Assembly (NCBI RefSeq): GCF_004341105.1
Contig: NZ_SLZK01000002.1
Location: 552,310 to 616,309, forward strand
Origin: Rhizobium sp. BK418
Lineage (GTDB): Bacteria; Pseudomonadota; Alphaproteobacteria; Rhizobiales; Rhizobiaceae
DNA length: 64,000 nucleotides
Reading direction: 5' to 3'
Under the pieces are notes generated by a model that worked only from the letters and a program-made list of their open reading frames with translations, did not search any database and was not told the DNA's origin. A program made the position numbers and the translations under genes. The stretch's first letter is position 1. Each line of letters begins with the position of its first letter. Below are positions 39,784 through 49,253 of this stretch, one piece after another.

Positions 39784-42700
39784 ATGAACGGATCGCGATC
39801 ACATTCTTCCCGGCATTCCGACAGGAGCTCGCTTGATGCGTTAAACCGCACCATCGAGGGTCTGGAAGCGCGGATCGAGGGTCTGATGAGCAGCGGACGC
39901 GAACAGCGGCCACGCAGCCCGACGCCGGAGCGCGATTCCTACGCGCCGCGCGCGGCCGATCCGCTTGCGGAAATCCGCCAGCGCCAGCGCGCGCTCGATG
40001 CCAGCAGAGATAATCGCGAGCGCGCCTATACGCGCGAACCGGCACCGGCCCTGCTGCGTGAACCGGCCCCTGCCCCGCAACGCGCTTCGGTGCCTTATCC
40101 GGCGGCACCGGCCTTCCGCGCCTCCGACGACACGATGACGGAAATCGCCCAGGCACTGGTCAACCTGCGGCAGGATCTGAAGCGTGACATTTCCGAGGGC
40201 GTGACGCGCGAAATGAATGCGCTGCGCGGCGAGCTGCGCGAAATCAAGGCGAGCGCCCAGGACCGGCATTTTGCCGACGACATCCGCGCCGACATGGGGC
40301 GTCTTTCGCAGAGCATTGCGCAACTCACGAGCCGTTCAGCTGGCCCGGAAGCAACTGGTCTGCGAAACGAATTCGAAGAACTGCGTTCGCTGATGGACGG
40401 GCTGGCGCGCGAGGATTCGGTGCGCCACATGGAGCAGCGCTGGGACAACGTTGAAAACCGCCTGGCGGAGCTCGACACCGCGGGGCTGCAGGAAGAGCTC
40501 GTATCCCTCGCTTACCGGCTTGACGATATCAAGCGGCAGCTCGGCGGCATGGGGGAAAGCCCGGCCGTGCAGGCGCTGGAAGACAAGCTCATCACGATCG
40601 CCTCGGCTGTGGAGCAGTTCGGTAATTTGATCCAGCCGCATGATCGGATCATGTCGGAACAGTTCGCTGCGATGGACACGCGGCTCGACGAGATCAGCCG
40701 CGCGATCGCCGCCAGCGGACGCGGCGCGACCGGCACCGACCCGGCGCTGATGCAACGGCTGGAAAACCGTCTTTCTGCCCTCGGCGAACAGATCGAGCTG
40801 ATGGGTCGGGCCGCCATGAACCGCCCAAATCCTGCCGACGAAATGGCCAGTCGGCTAGAAGCGCTGACGGAGCGCGTGGAAGACCTCGCCAAAGCCGAAG
40901 CAACTTCGCGCCTCGACGAGCGGCTGGAGCACCTTTCCTATCTTCTCGAACGCACCCAGAAGACGACACCTCAGCAAGACCTGACCGGCGCGCTCTCCGA
41001 CATTTCCCGCAAGATCGACGCGCTGGAAAGCGGCTCGGTCAATGATGCGCTCGCCAAGCGGCTCGACTATCTCGCACGCCGCATCGACGAGATGGAAATC
41101 CGCCCTGCCCCGGTACCTGTAATCGACGATGGCGCGTTCCGCCGTCTCGAAGGGCGGCTCAGCGACATCGCGGCGCGGCTGGAAGAAAGCACGGCGGCTG
41201 CACCGACCGACACGCGCGCGCTGAAGAACCTCGAGGAGCAGATTGCCAATCTCTCCGAGCTCTTGAACACGCCGCGCGAAAACGCAGAAGTATCCGCGGA
41301 TCTCGATCGCCGCATGGGCGCGATCGAAGATTATATCGCGACCAACGACGAATATATTATCGAGGCCGCACGACAGGCGGCCGAAGCCGTGGTCGACGCC
41401 TATTCGCGCAACGGCGGAGCGCAGGGCGCTGCACCTGCTGCCGCCGACATGTCGGCCCTGGTCGCGCTGGCCGACGACCTACGAAATCTCGAAGATCTCA
41501 GCCGGGATAGCGAGGAGCGTACGCACAAGACCTTCCAGGCCCTTCACGAAACGCTGCTGCACATCGCTGACCGACTGGACACGATGGAAGAACAGGTTCG
41601 CCCCGCCGCCAAAATGCCGGCGGCCGAGGTCGAGTTCCACGTCGATCCTTATGCGCTAGTCGACGCAGGCAAGGAACCTGCCAAGGCTCCGGTGATGCAG
41701 GCGCCCAAGGCTTCGCCGGTGCTGCGCACGGCCGATATTGCCGAAGAGGCGCCGAGCCGTATGCCGGAACCGGCATTGGCCGACAGCACCAGCGCGATCG
41801 CCATCGAAGCCAACAGCCAACAAGAAAAGGCGGTCGTTCCCGCCAAGGGCAGCCTGCTCGCTAGCCTCGGCCGGAAGCTGATGCCGTCGCGCAAGTCGGA
41901 AGCGAAGGCAGCGACCGAGCGCACCGTCATCGACCCCGCTCCATCGATCGATCCCGTCGACGTGATGCCGGCCGAAGCCGCAAACGAGTTGCTGGAACCG
42001 GGCTCCGGCGCGCCTGACGTGAAGAAGATACTGGAGCGCGTGCGCGCCAGCCAGAACGCCCAGCGCGGCAAGCCGGCAACCGAAAACGACCGGGCGGATT
42101 ATATTGCCGCTGCTCGCCGAGCCGCGCAGGCTGCGGCCATGGAGATTGACAGCAATGCAAAGCCGGCGACGCGCGCCGAGCGGCGTGCTGCCAAGCCGGA
42201 AAAAGCCGGCAAAGGCGGCGCCTTTTCGCGCTTCCGCCGGCCGATCCTGCTGGCAGTCGGCGCTGTGCTGCTCGCCATCATGGCCTTCCCGCTTGCCCGC
42301 ACGCTGACGACGGGCCAGAAGGCACCGCCACCGGCTGAAGTCTCGACCCCCAGCACCGCCACCGGGATGCCGCAGGCCAATATGATGGCGCCGACGCCGG
42401 TCGTGCCGGAAACCTCGACCCCAGAATCGGCCGCGCAGATGCCGACGACCACACCGGAAGCGATCGGTTCCGAGGCCGGTGCTCCCACAGCGCCCGATCA
42501 CCTGACCGATGCGACGCCGCTCGACGGCGAAGGTGCGGAAAGCTTCGATCAGGCGCCGGTGCAGGATAGTTCCGGCTTCGCTCCGAACACGCCTGCCGCT
42601 CCGGCAGCAACGACCACGGCTCCTGCTGCGGCCTCGATCATCGTTCCCGACACGATCCAGCCGCCGCCGCTCGCCGACGCGGCACGCAACGGCGATGGGC

Positions 42701-43515
42701 TGGCGCTCTTCGAGATCGCTGCGCGCTATACCGAGGGCCGCAATGGCCTAGCCGCCGATCAGAAGCAGGCGGCGAACTGGTACCAGCTTTCGGCGGACAA
42801 GGGCTTCGCACCGGCACAGTACCGGCTCGGCAGCATGTATGAGAAGGGCAATGGCGTCGACCGGGACGTGCAGAAGGCCAAAGGTCTCTATGAGCAGGCT
42901 GCAAGCCAAGGTAATGCCAGCGCCATGCATAATCTCGCTGTACTCTATGCTTCCGGCGCGCTTGGCCAGCAGGACTACGTAACGGCGGCTTCCTGGTTCC
43001 AGAAGGCGGCCGATCTCGGCATCACCGACAGCCAGTTCAACCTCGCCATCCTCTGCGCCCGCGGCAACGGCGTGCCGGCGGATCTGGAAGAATCCTACAA
43101 GTGGTTTGCGATCGCCGCCAAATCCGGCGACAAGGATGCCGCCCAGAAGCGCGACGAAGTGGCCAAAGCCATGAAGCCGGATCAACTCGAGCGCGCCCGC
43201 GCCAAGGCCGACCTCTGGAAGCCGCAACCGCTCGACAACAAGGCGAACGGCGTCGAGATCCCCGACGCATGGGCAAGCGCTGCCGCGCCGAAGACGGCAA
43301 CCGTCGACATGAAGAAGGCGATCCGCAACATCCAGGCGATCCTCAACAATAACGGCTTCGATGCCGGCCCGCCGGATGGAGAGATGGGCGCGAAGACCGT
43401 GACCGCCATCAAGAACTTCCAGAAGTCGATCGGCCAGGAGCCGACTGGCAAGGTCAACGACGACACGGTGAAGGCGCTTCTTGAGCGCAACAAACCCGGC
43501 GCCAAGGCCATCTGA
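39784..43515 (+). CDS. podJ: PodJ-type polar organiser with Sel1 repeats and peptidoglycan-binding domain
   Basis: A 1243-aa protein. Residues 1 to about 640 are charged and dominated by coiled-coil segments, followed by a disordered Ala/Pro-rich stretch. A single membrane helix (ILLAVGAVLLAIMAFPLA, about 820-838) is followed by a Pro/Thr-rich linker. Three to four Sel1 repeats come next (AAGNWYQ-like ANWYQLSADKGFAPAQYRLG, ASWFQKAADLGITDSQFNLA, YKWFAIAAKSGDKDA). The C-terminal peptidoglycan-binding domain (AILNNNGFDAGPPDGEMGAK, TVTAIKNFQ) ends the protein. Length and order match rhizobial PodJ, which marks the old pole and controls polar growth and division. Confidence 0.82.
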   Translation: MNGSRSHSSRHSDRSSLDALNRTIEGLEARIEGLMSSGREQRPRSPTPERDSYAPRAADPLAEIRQRQRALDASRDNRERAYTREPAPALLREPAPAPQRASVPYPAAPAFRASDDTMTEIAQALVNLRQDLKRDISEGVTREMNALRGELREIKASAQDRHFADDIRADMGRLSQSIAQLTSRSAGPEATGLRNEFEELRSLMDGLAREDSVRHMEQRWDNVENRLAELDTAGLQEELVSLAYRLDDIKRQLGGMGESPAVQALEDKLITIASAVEQFGNLIQPHDRIMSEQFAAMDTRLDEISRAIAASGRGATGTDPALMQRLENRLSALGEQIELMGRAAMNRPNPADEMASRLEALTERVEDLAKAEATSRLDERLEHLSYLLERTQKTTPQQDLTGALSDISRKIDALESGSVNDALAKRLDYLARRIDEMEIRPAPVPVIDDGAFRRLEGRLSDIAARLEESTAAAPTDTRALKNLEEQIANLSELLNTPRENAEVSADLDRRMGAIEDYIATNDEYIIEAARQAAEAVVDAYSRNGGAQGAAPAAADMSALVALADDLRNLEDLSRDSEERTHKTFQALHETLLHIADRLDTMEEQVRPAAKMPAAEVEFHVDPYALVDAGKEPAKAPVMQAPKASPVLRTADIAEEAPSRMPEPALADSTSAIAIEANSQQEKAVVPAKGSLLASLGRKLMPSRKSEAKAATERTVIDPAPSIDPVDVMPAEAANELLEPGSGAPDVKKILERVRASQNAQRGKPATENDRADYIAAARRAAQAAAMEIDSNAKPATRAERRAAKPEKAGKGGAFSRFRRPILLAVGAVLLAIMAFPLARTLTTGQKAPPPAEVSTPSTATGMPQANMMAPTPVVPETSTPESAAQMPTTTPEAIGSEAGAPTAPDHLTDATPLDGEGAESFDQAPVQDSSGFAPNTPAAPAATTTAPAAASIIVPDTIQPPPLADAARNGDGLALFEIAARYTEGRNGLAADQKQAANWYQLSADKGFAPAQYRLGSMYEKGNGVDRDVQKAKGLYEQAASQGNASAMHNLAVLYASGALGQQDYVTAASWFQKAADLGITDSQFNLAILCARGNGVPADLEESYKWFAIAAKSGDKDAAQKRDEVAKAMKPDQLERARAKADLWKPQPLDNKANGVEIPDAWASAAAPKTATVDMKKAIRNIQAILNNNGFDAGPPDGEMGAKTVTAIKNFQKSIGQEPTGKVNDDTVKALLERNKPGAKAI

Positions 43516-43523
43516 GACAGCTC

Positions 43524-43568
43524 GACGGCCCTTGGCCGCCGGCTTTTCGGCTTTTGAGGCCGGCCGTC
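43524..43568 (+). terminator. Candidate hairpin after podJ
   Basis: GACGGCC (43524-43530) pairs with GGCCGTC (43562-43568), and GC-rich inner segments can extend the fold. It lies nine bases beyond the podJ stop. No T run follows, so a terminator role is plausible but not certain. Confidence 0.4.
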
Positions 43569-43739
43569 ACAAAACCTGAAAAAAGCCGGATTATGCGGGA
43601 CATATCGGAGCCTGCATCCGGCTGATCATGGCTTTTTTCCTTCGAAAGCCTCTGGCAACGATTTCACAGTAGGATGTGCCATTCGAGTGGGGACGTGAGA
43701 GGGCCGCTCCGGCGGGAGCGGCGATAATCGGGGTCGGCT

Positions 43740-44663
43740 GTGACAATCTATCTGCCCATCGCAGAATTGTCGGTGAACATCTTCATCATTCTCGGCATGG
43801 GGGCCGCCGTCGGCTTCCTGTCCGGTATGTTCGGCGTCGGCGGCGGTTTCCTGATCACGCCTCTCCTGATCTTCTACAACATTCCCCCTGTCGTCGCCGT
43901 TGCAACCGGCGCCAATCAGGTGGTCGCTTCTTCGATATCGGGGGCGATCACCCATTTCCGGCGGGGAACGCTGGATATGAAGCTCGGCACGGTGCTGCTC
44001 GTCGGCGGTTTGACGGGTGCAACGGTCGGCATCTGGATCTTCTCGCTGTTGCGTGCCATCGGCCAGCTCGACCTCTTCATCTCCCTGCTTTACGTCGTCT
44101 TCCTCGGCACAGTGGGCGGGCTGATGCTCTGGGAAAGCGTCAATGCCATGCGTCGCGCCGCCCGTAACGAAGCGCCGGCCCCGCGCCGGCCCGGCCATCA
44201 ACACTGGGTACACAAGCTGCCGCTCAAGATGCGGTTCAAGAAATCGAAGATCTTCCTGTCGGTCATCCCGATCGTGGCGTTGGGCTTTGCGATCGGCATC
44301 CTCACGTCCGTCATGGGTGTCGGCGGCGGCTTCATCATGGTGCCTGCGATGATCTATCTGCTGCGCATCCCGACAAACGTTGTCGTCGGGACCTCGCTCT
44401 TCCAGATCATTTTCGTGACCGCCTATACGACGATCGTGCAGGCGGCGACCAATTATTCGGTCGATATCGTGCTCGCCTTCTTCCTGATGCTCGCCGGCGT
44501 CATCGGCGCACAATATGGCGTGCGCGTCGGTCAGCGACTGCGCGGCGAACAGTTGCGCGCGCTGCTTGGCCTCCTGGTTCTTGCGGTTGGCCTGCGCCTT
44601 GCCGTTGCGTTGGTGCTGACCCCCGAAGATATCTTTTCGGTGGTGATGGGAGTGGGGAACTGA
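43740..44663 (+). CDS. TauE/SafE-family sulfite exporter-like permease
   Basis: A 307-aa inner-membrane protein with eight or so membrane helices. The two duplicated signature loops are GFLSGMFGVGGGFLITPLLI and GILTSVMGVGGGFIMVPAMI. The family exports sulfite, sulfoacetate or related organosulfonates. The start is a GTG (43740) that gives MTIYLPIAELSVNIF. Its stop overlaps the ATG of the next gene by one base, so the two are co-translated. Confidence 0.9.
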   Translation: MTIYLPIAELSVNIFIILGMGAAVGFLSGMFGVGGGFLITPLLIFYNIPPVVAVATGANQVVASSISGAITHFRRGTLDMKLGTVLLVGGLTGATVGIWIFSLLRAIGQLDLFISLLYVVFLGTVGGLMLWESVNAMRRAARNEAPAPRRPGHQHWVHKLPLKMRFKKSKIFLSVIPIVALGFAIGILTSVMGVGGGFIMVPAMIYLLRIPTNVVVGTSLFQIIFVTAYTTIVQAATNYSVDIVLAFFLMLAGVIGAQYGVRVGQRLRGEQLRALLGLLVLAVGLRLAVALVLTPEDIFSVVMGVGN

Positions 44664-45460
44664 TGTTTCGTCTCCTGCTGCTCCTTATCCTTTTCATGCC
44701 TGCCGCCGCCTCGGCACAAGTGCTGCTACCTGGACAGGGAACGCAGGCCGAGCGCGAGGGGCTGGAAATCGGCACATCCACCAGCGAGATCGCCATCACC
44801 TCCGATTTTCGCGGCGCCGACTTGACGATTTTCGGCGCGGTGACCAACACCGACGAACTGTTGCTCGCCATCGGCCAGTATGATGTCGTCGTGGTCCTGG
44901 AAGGACCGCGCGAGGACGCCACGGTGCGCAAGAAGGAACGGGTCTTCGGCATCTGGGTCAATGCCTCATCGATGACTTTCGCCGATGTGCCGCATTCCTA
45001 TTCGATGTCGAGCTCGCGCTCTATCGACGACATCACGACGCCGCTCGACCTGACCGGAGAGGGTATCGGGATCGATCATATCCCGCTGCGACCAATCGAT
45101 TTTGCCGGCAATTTCAATAATCTCAACGAATTCCGCGCCGCCTTCCGGCGCATACAACAGGTGGGCGGACTTTACGAACGCGATCCAAGCGGCGTGCGTT
45201 TCGTCTCCTCGAACCTGTTCAAGGCAAGTCTGCGGCTGCCGGCCAATATTCCGAACGGCGTGCATACGGTGCGCGCTTACCTCTTCAAGAGCGGGAAATT
45301 CATAACGCAGAAATCGCAGCCGCTGCGCGTCATCAAGACAGGCATCGAGCAGACGATCACCGACGCAGCGCATGAGCAGCCGATCTTCTACGGCTGCTTT
45401 GCAGTGTTGCTGGCAGTACTGACGGGATGGGGCGCCAGCTTCATTTTCCGCAAGGATTGA
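44663..45460 (+). CDS. TIGR02186-family membrane-anchored protein
   Basis: A 265-aa protein with a signal peptide (MFRLLLLLILFMPAAASA). A periplasmic domain of about 200 aa contains EIAITSDFRGADLTIFGA and RKKERVFGIWVNASS. A C-terminal membrane helix follows (IFYGCFAVLLAVLTGWGASF). The family has no proven function and is consistently found directly downstream of a TauE-type permease in alphaproteobacteria, as here. It is probably a periplasmic partner of that exporter. Confidence 0.88.
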   Translation: MFRLLLLLILFMPAAASAQVLLPGQGTQAEREGLEIGTSTSEIAITSDFRGADLTIFGAVTNTDELLLAIGQYDVVVVLEGPREDATVRKKERVFGIWVNASSMTFADVPHSYSMSSSRSIDDITTPLDLTGEGIGIDHIPLRPIDFAGNFNNLNEFRAAFRRIQQVGGLYERDPSGVRFVSSNLFKASLRLPANIPNGVHTVRAYLFKSGKFITQKSQPLRVIKTGIEQTITDAAHEQPIFYGCFAVLLAVLTGWGASFIFRKD

Positions 45461-45511
45461 TCGGGCTTCGATTCGCCGCCTGACGACCACTAGAAAGTTC
45501 CTTCAAATGGG

Positions 45512-45569
45512 CGGGCTCCAGATAGCGTTCCGGGCGGGCGAAGCCTGCTCAGACGTCAGCTGGAGCCCG
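45512..45569. repeat. Long inverted repeat (cruciform-type)
   Basis: CGGGCTCCAG (45512-45521) and CTGGAGCCCG (45560-45569) are perfect 10-bp arms around 38 nt that contain a second stem GCGGGC/GCCTGC. It follows the TIGR02186 gene and could end its transcript or be a dispersed repeat. Confidence 0.5.
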
Positions 45570-45690
45570 GCCAAAGGATTTTTCCTCTGCCTCCCAAAAC
45601 CGCTTGCATTTCGCTATCAGTCACGCTAGCTTTAACTAGTTTCTAAATGCCACCAGTTTTAACTTTGATGCAGAGTGGATGGAGGATAAA

Positions 45691-46251
45691 ATGAGGAAGC
45701 TTGTTGTCTGGAACCTGATGACGCTGGATGGCTATTTCGAAGGATCGAAGCCGTGGGATATCGACTTCCACAATCTGGCCTGGGGGCCGGAGCTGGAAAA
45801 ATATGCCGAGCAATTCGGCGAAGAAGGCGACCTGCTGGTTTTCGGCCGCAAGACCTATGAGGGCATGGCCGCTTATTGGCCGACCGCCGAGAACGAAGAT
45901 AAGATCAAGGCCTATATGAACGGTATTGCCAAGCTCGCCGTCTCCAGGACCATGGAGAAAGCCGACTGGAACAACACGCGCGTCGTCAGCGATCCGGTTT
46001 CCGAACTGGGAAAGCTCAAGAGAGAGGACGGCAAAACGATCTTCATTTTCGGCAGCGCCGAGCTTGTCGATACCATGCTGAAGGCGGGGCTGGTGGATGA
46101 AATCCGCATCTGCCTCGTTCCAGTCATCCTCGGCGGCGGCAATCCGCACTTCAAGCCGGCGGCTGGACAGCAGCCGCTGAAACTGCTCGACTCGTCGGTA
46201 ACGAAGAGCGGTGCCGTGATCCTGCGCTACCAGCCGGTCAGGGCAGCCTGA
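45691..46251 (+). CDS. RibD C-terminal / dihydrofolate reductase-like protein
   Basis: A 186-aa protein of the RibD_C/DHFR superfamily. It has MRKLVVWNLMTLDGYFEGSK at the N-terminus, then DLLVFGRKTYEGMAAYWP, KTIFIFGSAELVDTML and GLVDEIRICLVPVILGGGNP. The family binds NADPH and reduces pterin- or pyrimidine-like substrates; the physiological role of these stand-alone proteins is mostly unknown. GGAGG seven bases upstream sets the start at 45691 rather than 45679. Its last 14 bases overlap the end of the convergent TetR gene. Confidence 0.87.
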   Translation: MRKLVVWNLMTLDGYFEGSKPWDIDFHNLAWGPELEKYAEQFGEEGDLLVFGRKTYEGMAAYWPTAENEDKIKAYMNGIAKLAVSRTMEKADWNNTRVVSDPVSELGKLKREDGKTIFIFGSAELVDTMLKAGLVDEIRICLVPVILGGGNPHFKPAAGQQPLKLLDSSVTKSGAVILRYQPVRAA

Positions 46252-46834
46252 TCCATTTGTCTGCGCAGGCTGCAGCCACCAGGGCTGCGGCCGCTTCGCC
46301 CGCAGTTTCCATGTAGGTCGGATCGCGATGCAGCAGCACAGCGGCGAACGAGCCGTCGAGCAGCAAAACAATCTGACGGGCAAGTTTTAGTGGCTCGGCG
46401 AGATGCTGTTCTTCGAAGAGAGACGTCAGCCAAGCCTCGACATTCTTCTTGTGTATGGCACCGACTTTGATGGCGGGATGGCCGGGCATATTGGCGAGTT
46501 CGGCCGATGTTCTGAGATAGCCACAGCCCTTCCATTTGGGGTGTCGGGCCGAGCGAGCCAGATTCTCGAAAATGCCCTTTATCTTCGCCGACAGATCCCC
46601 ATCGGTTTCCGCTAACCACCGACGATACACTGCAAGATTGGGCTGGTCGCGGGTTTCGAGATAAGCGGCGATCAGCTCGTCCTTGCTGTCGAAATGGTAG
46701 TAGAGGGTGCGCTTCGTGACTGCGGCCTTCTCGGCCACCGCATCGACGCTCACCGCCCTGACACCCTCGCTGTAGAAGAGCTTTGCAGCAGCCGCGACAA
46801 TGCGTTCGCGCGTATCGGATCCTGATCTCGCCAT
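46238..46834 (-). CDS. TetR/AcrR-family regulator
   Basis: A 198-aa repressor. The N-terminal helix-turn-helix is strong: RERIVAAAAKLFYSEGVRAV, then SVDAVAEKAAVTKRTLYYHF. The C-terminal ligand domain is like that of the TetR_C groups with LLLDGSFAAVLLHRDP. It is divergent from an alpha/beta hydrolase gene (46921). The short intergenic region contains TATACCGACCAGTGAGT (46846-46862), an imperfect palindrome that may be its operator. Confidence 0.9.
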   Translation of the reverse strand: MARSGSDTRERIVAAAAKLFYSEGVRAVSVDAVAEKAAVTKRTLYYHFDSKDELIAAYLETRDQPNLAVYRRWLAETDGDLSAKIKGIFENLARSARHPKWKGCGYLRTSAELANMPGHPAIKVGAIHKKNVEAWLTSLFEEQHLAEPLKLARQIVLLLDGSFAAVLLHRDPTYMETAGEAAAALVAAACADKWIRLP

Positions 46835-46845
46835 TCGGCCAATGT

Positions 46846-46862
46846 ATACCGACCAGTGAGTG
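46846..46862. promoter_or_regulatory. Candidate TetR operator in the TetR/hydrolase divergon
   Basis: TATACCGACCAGTGAGT is an AT-to-GC partial dyad of the kind bound by TetR regulators (half-site ACCGACC, degenerate partner AGTGAGT). It lies 12 bp upstream of the TetR start. Confidence 0.35.
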
Positions 46863-46920
46863 TCATCAACGCTGGCTTCCGCCTATCATCCCGGCGAAAC
46901 GTCAATAGAGGAGATGGTAC

Positions 46921-47838
46921 ATGCCCGAGGCCAAACGGAGGCAGAGCGAGCTTGCACGAGAAGCAAAATCCGTCTCGATCCGCTGCCGCGACGGCGTAGA
47001 ACTCCGCGGTCATTTCTGGAACGGCGCCGATAATGGCGGAAATGGCAGCGTCATCATCAATCCGGCAACGGGCGTTGTGGCGCGCTACTATCACTACTAC
47101 GCGCGCTTTCTCGCGGAACATGGCTTCGATGTGCTGACCTATGACTATCGCGGTATCGGCTTGTCTCGTCCGGCGCGACTGAAAGGCTCGGGCTATCGCT
47201 GGCAGGACTGGGGCGAGCAAGATTTCGATGCAGCGCGTCTCTTCATGGAAAACAAACGCCCCGGCGAGCAATTGCTGGTCGTCGGCCATAGCATCGGGGG
47301 CTTTTTGCCCGGCTTCTCGGCCAGTACCGAAGGCATAACGCGCGTGCTTGCTATCGGCGCGCAGTATGGGCATTGGCGGGACTATGCGGAGACGCGGCGA
47401 TGGCGGCTCTTTTTGAAATGGCACGTCGTCATGCCGGCAACCACATTGCTATTCGGTTACTTTCCGGGACGGCGCCTCGGCTGGCTCGAGGATCTGCCGA
47501 AGGATGTCGCGCTCGACTGGGCTTTTCAGCGGGGGTGGAAAGAGCCGGCGTCAAGGCATTTCGAGAACTTTCGCGCGCCTGTTCTCAGCCTCACCGTTTC
47601 GGACGACGAGATCGCCACCGTTCAAGCCCTGCGCCGCGGCTTTTCTCACTATCGCAATGCCCAAGTGGAGGAGGTGTTGCTGAGGCCGGAAGATCTCGGG
47701 TTTTCCAGAATCGGGCATTTCGATCTTTTTCATGCGCGGCACGCCTCTGGTTTCTGGCTTGATAGCCTGCTCTGGCTGCGAGACGGGACCAATCCCTGGC
47801 CTGGCAAAAGACCACCAGAATATCTCGTATTCGCATAA
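46921..47838 (+). CDS. Alpha/beta hydrolase
   Basis: A 305-aa serine hydrolase of the alpha/beta fold. The nucleophile Ser lies in LVVGHSIGGFLPGF, the strand before it is DVLTYDYRGIGLSRP, and a His is likely in GFSRIGHFDLFHARHA. No signal peptide or lid is seen. It is divergent from a TetR gene and is probably under its control. The substrate is unknown. GGAG precedes the ATG. Confidence 0.88.
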   Translation: MPEAKRRQSELAREAKSVSIRCRDGVELRGHFWNGADNGGNGSVIINPATGVVARYYHYYARFLAEHGFDVLTYDYRGIGLSRPARLKGSGYRWQDWGEQDFDAARLFMENKRPGEQLLVVGHSIGGFLPGFSASTEGITRVLAIGAQYGHWRDYAETRRWRLFLKWHVVMPATTLLFGYFPGRRLGWLEDLPKDVALDWAFQRGWKEPASRHFENFRAPVLSLTVSDDEIATVQALRRGFSHYRNAQVEEVLLRPEDLGFSRIGHFDLFHARHASGFWLDSLLWLRDGTNPWPGKRPPEYLVFA

Positions 47839-47870
47839 AAACCGCTCTTTAACGTTTACGAGTTAGTAAT

Positions 47871-47887
47871 CTCTCGAAAATGAGAGG
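47871..47887 (+). promoter_or_regulatory. Hairpin hiding a ribosome-binding site
   Basis: CTCTC (47871-47875) can pair with GAGAG (47882-47886). The latter is part of the GAGAGG ribosome site eight bases before the ATG at 47896. This could lower translation of the lipoprotein gene unless the stem melts. Confidence 0.35.
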
Positions 47888-47895
47888 TTTGTATC

Positions 47896-48477
47896 ATGCG
47901 TACTCCCACCGTGCTTGCGGTCGTCGGGCTGGCTTTGCTTGCCGGCTGCGCGACGGCGCCGCGCCAGACGCGTAATATCTGCGCTGTTTTCGATCAGAAG
48001 GACGGCCTCTTCACCAGCTGGCAGGGGGCAGCGGAGCGTGCCGAGAAGAAATACGGCGTGCCGGTGCCGATCCTGATGGCGACCATGTATGTCGAATCCG
48101 GCTTCCAGCCCTATGCACGACCGCCGCGCACGAAACTCTTCGGCTTCATTCCCTGGACACGTCCGTCGACCGCCTATGGCTATTCGCAGGCGTTGAACGG
48201 GACATGGGACCACTATCAGTCCGAAACCGGCAACTGGGCGGCGCGGCGCACGAACTTCGCCGACGCGATCGATTTCATCGGCTGGTACCACTACAGCAAC
48301 GCCCAGGCGACGGGTATTCCGCTCAACGACGCCTACAACCTCTACCTCGCCTATTATTCCGGCCCGACCGGCTACAAGCGCGGCGACTGGCGCAACAATG
48401 GACAGCTGCAGCAGACTGCGCAGAAGTTCGCACGAATGGCGGGCACCTATCAGCAGCAGTTGCAGGGATGTAATTGA
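47896..48477 (+). CDS. Lytic-transglycosylase-like lipoprotein
   Basis: A 193-aa lipoprotein. The signal MRTPTVLAVVGLALLAGCAT contains the lipobox LLAGC. An SLT-like domain follows, with the catalytic Glu in ILMATMYVESGFQP and later motifs YGYSQALNGTWDHY and DAYNLYLAYYSGPTGYKRGD. It would cleave peptidoglycan from the outer membrane side. It is a single gene after the hydrolase. Its ribosome site lies in a small hairpin. Confidence 0.88.
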   Translation: MRTPTVLAVVGLALLAGCATAPRQTRNICAVFDQKDGLFTSWQGAAERAEKKYGVPVPILMATMYVESGFQPYARPPRTKLFGFIPWTRPSTAYGYSQALNGTWDHYQSETGNWAARRTNFADAIDFIGWYHYSNAQATGIPLNDAYNLYLAYYSGPTGYKRGDWRNNGQLQQTAQKFARMAGTYQQQLQGCN

Positions 48478-48508
48478 GCCCTTCCCCTCCCAGTGAAGGG
48501 AGCGGGTA

Positions 48509-49234
48509 TCAGCCGCGCAAATTGCCATAACGGACCGAATAGATCCGGTCGCGGCCGAGCAGGTGGGCAATCAAGGAGGTCTTGTCGAAGAGACCTGTCA
48601 TCGCCTTGTGGCCAAGGTCGAGTCCTCCACTCATGACGCCGAAAGCCGGCATCAGCAGGCGGGCGCCATCCGTCGCGAAACAGGGACGGCGGACGGATCT
48701 TTCGCGGCGGCGAACGGTGGCGGCAGGATGCAGGTGGCCGGCAATCTCGCCTTTTTGCAATCCTTCATGCGGCTCATGCCGGAAGGTCAGGCCGGCATAG
48801 CAGAGTTCGTCCGAGCAGCTGCCGGGCAAATCCACCGTACCGTCAGGATCGTGATTGCCATTGATCCAGATCCATTCGCGGCCGCGAGCCATTTGGACGA
48901 TCTGCGTGCGGAAGGCATCCGGCAGATGCTCGGAGCCGACGCGATCGTGGAAATTATCGCCGAGCGAAATGACGATCCTCGGATCGTAGCGGGAGACGAC
49001 GGCGGCAAGAACTGTCAGTGTCGCCAGCGTGTCATAGGGCGGCAGCATCATGCCGCGGCGGGCAAAAGCCGCGCCCTTTTCCAGATGCAGGTCGGACACG
49101 ACGAGCATGCCGGCATCCGGCAGATAGAGCGCGCCAAGCGGATCGCAGACGGCGGCAATACCATGAATGGCGGTTTCGACGCCCGGTATTGCGGCAAGCC
49201 CAGTCGTGTCGCGCGCCAGCGCAAGGCGGTTCAT
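48509..49234 (-). CDS. pdeM: Ligase-associated DNA damage response endonuclease PdeM
   Basis: A 241-aa calcineurin-like metallophosphoesterase. The metal motifs are GMLVVSDLHLEKG, then VISLGDNFHD, WIWINGNHDPDG and EIAGHLHPAAT, in the expected D-x-H, G-D-x-x-D, G-N-H-D/E order. It is called PdeM when it lies with an Lhr-type helicase, as here (helicase stop 19 bp upstream of this start). The ATG at 49234 is chosen; a TTG 12 bases upstream is possible. The partner ligase and exonuclease genes of the four-gene set are not in this window. Confidence 0.88.
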   Translation of the reverse strand: MNRLALARDTTGLAAIPGVETAIHGIAAVCDPLGALYLPDAGMLVVSDLHLEKGAAFARRGMMLPPYDTLATLTVLAAVVSRYDPRIVISLGDNFHDRVGSEHLPDAFRTQIVQMARGREWIWINGNHDPDGTVDLPGSCSDELCYAGLTFRHEPHEGLQKGEIAGHLHPAATVRRRERSVRRPCFATDGARLLMPAFGVMSGGLDLGHKAMTGLFDKTSLIAHLLGRDRIYSVRYGNLRG

Positions 49235-49253
49235 CACTCTCGTCAATCCAATT

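Noticed and set aside
39597..39836. 79-codon ORF upstream of podJ
   Set aside because: It overlaps the podJ start in another frame, has no good ribosome site and no recognisable protein pattern. The region is better read as the podJ 5' region.
48481..48505. G/C-run sequence as a terminator after the transglycosylase gene
   Set aside because: It is short and imperfect and has no T run. It looks like the same kind of intergenic G/C run seen near 35035, so no terminator is called.
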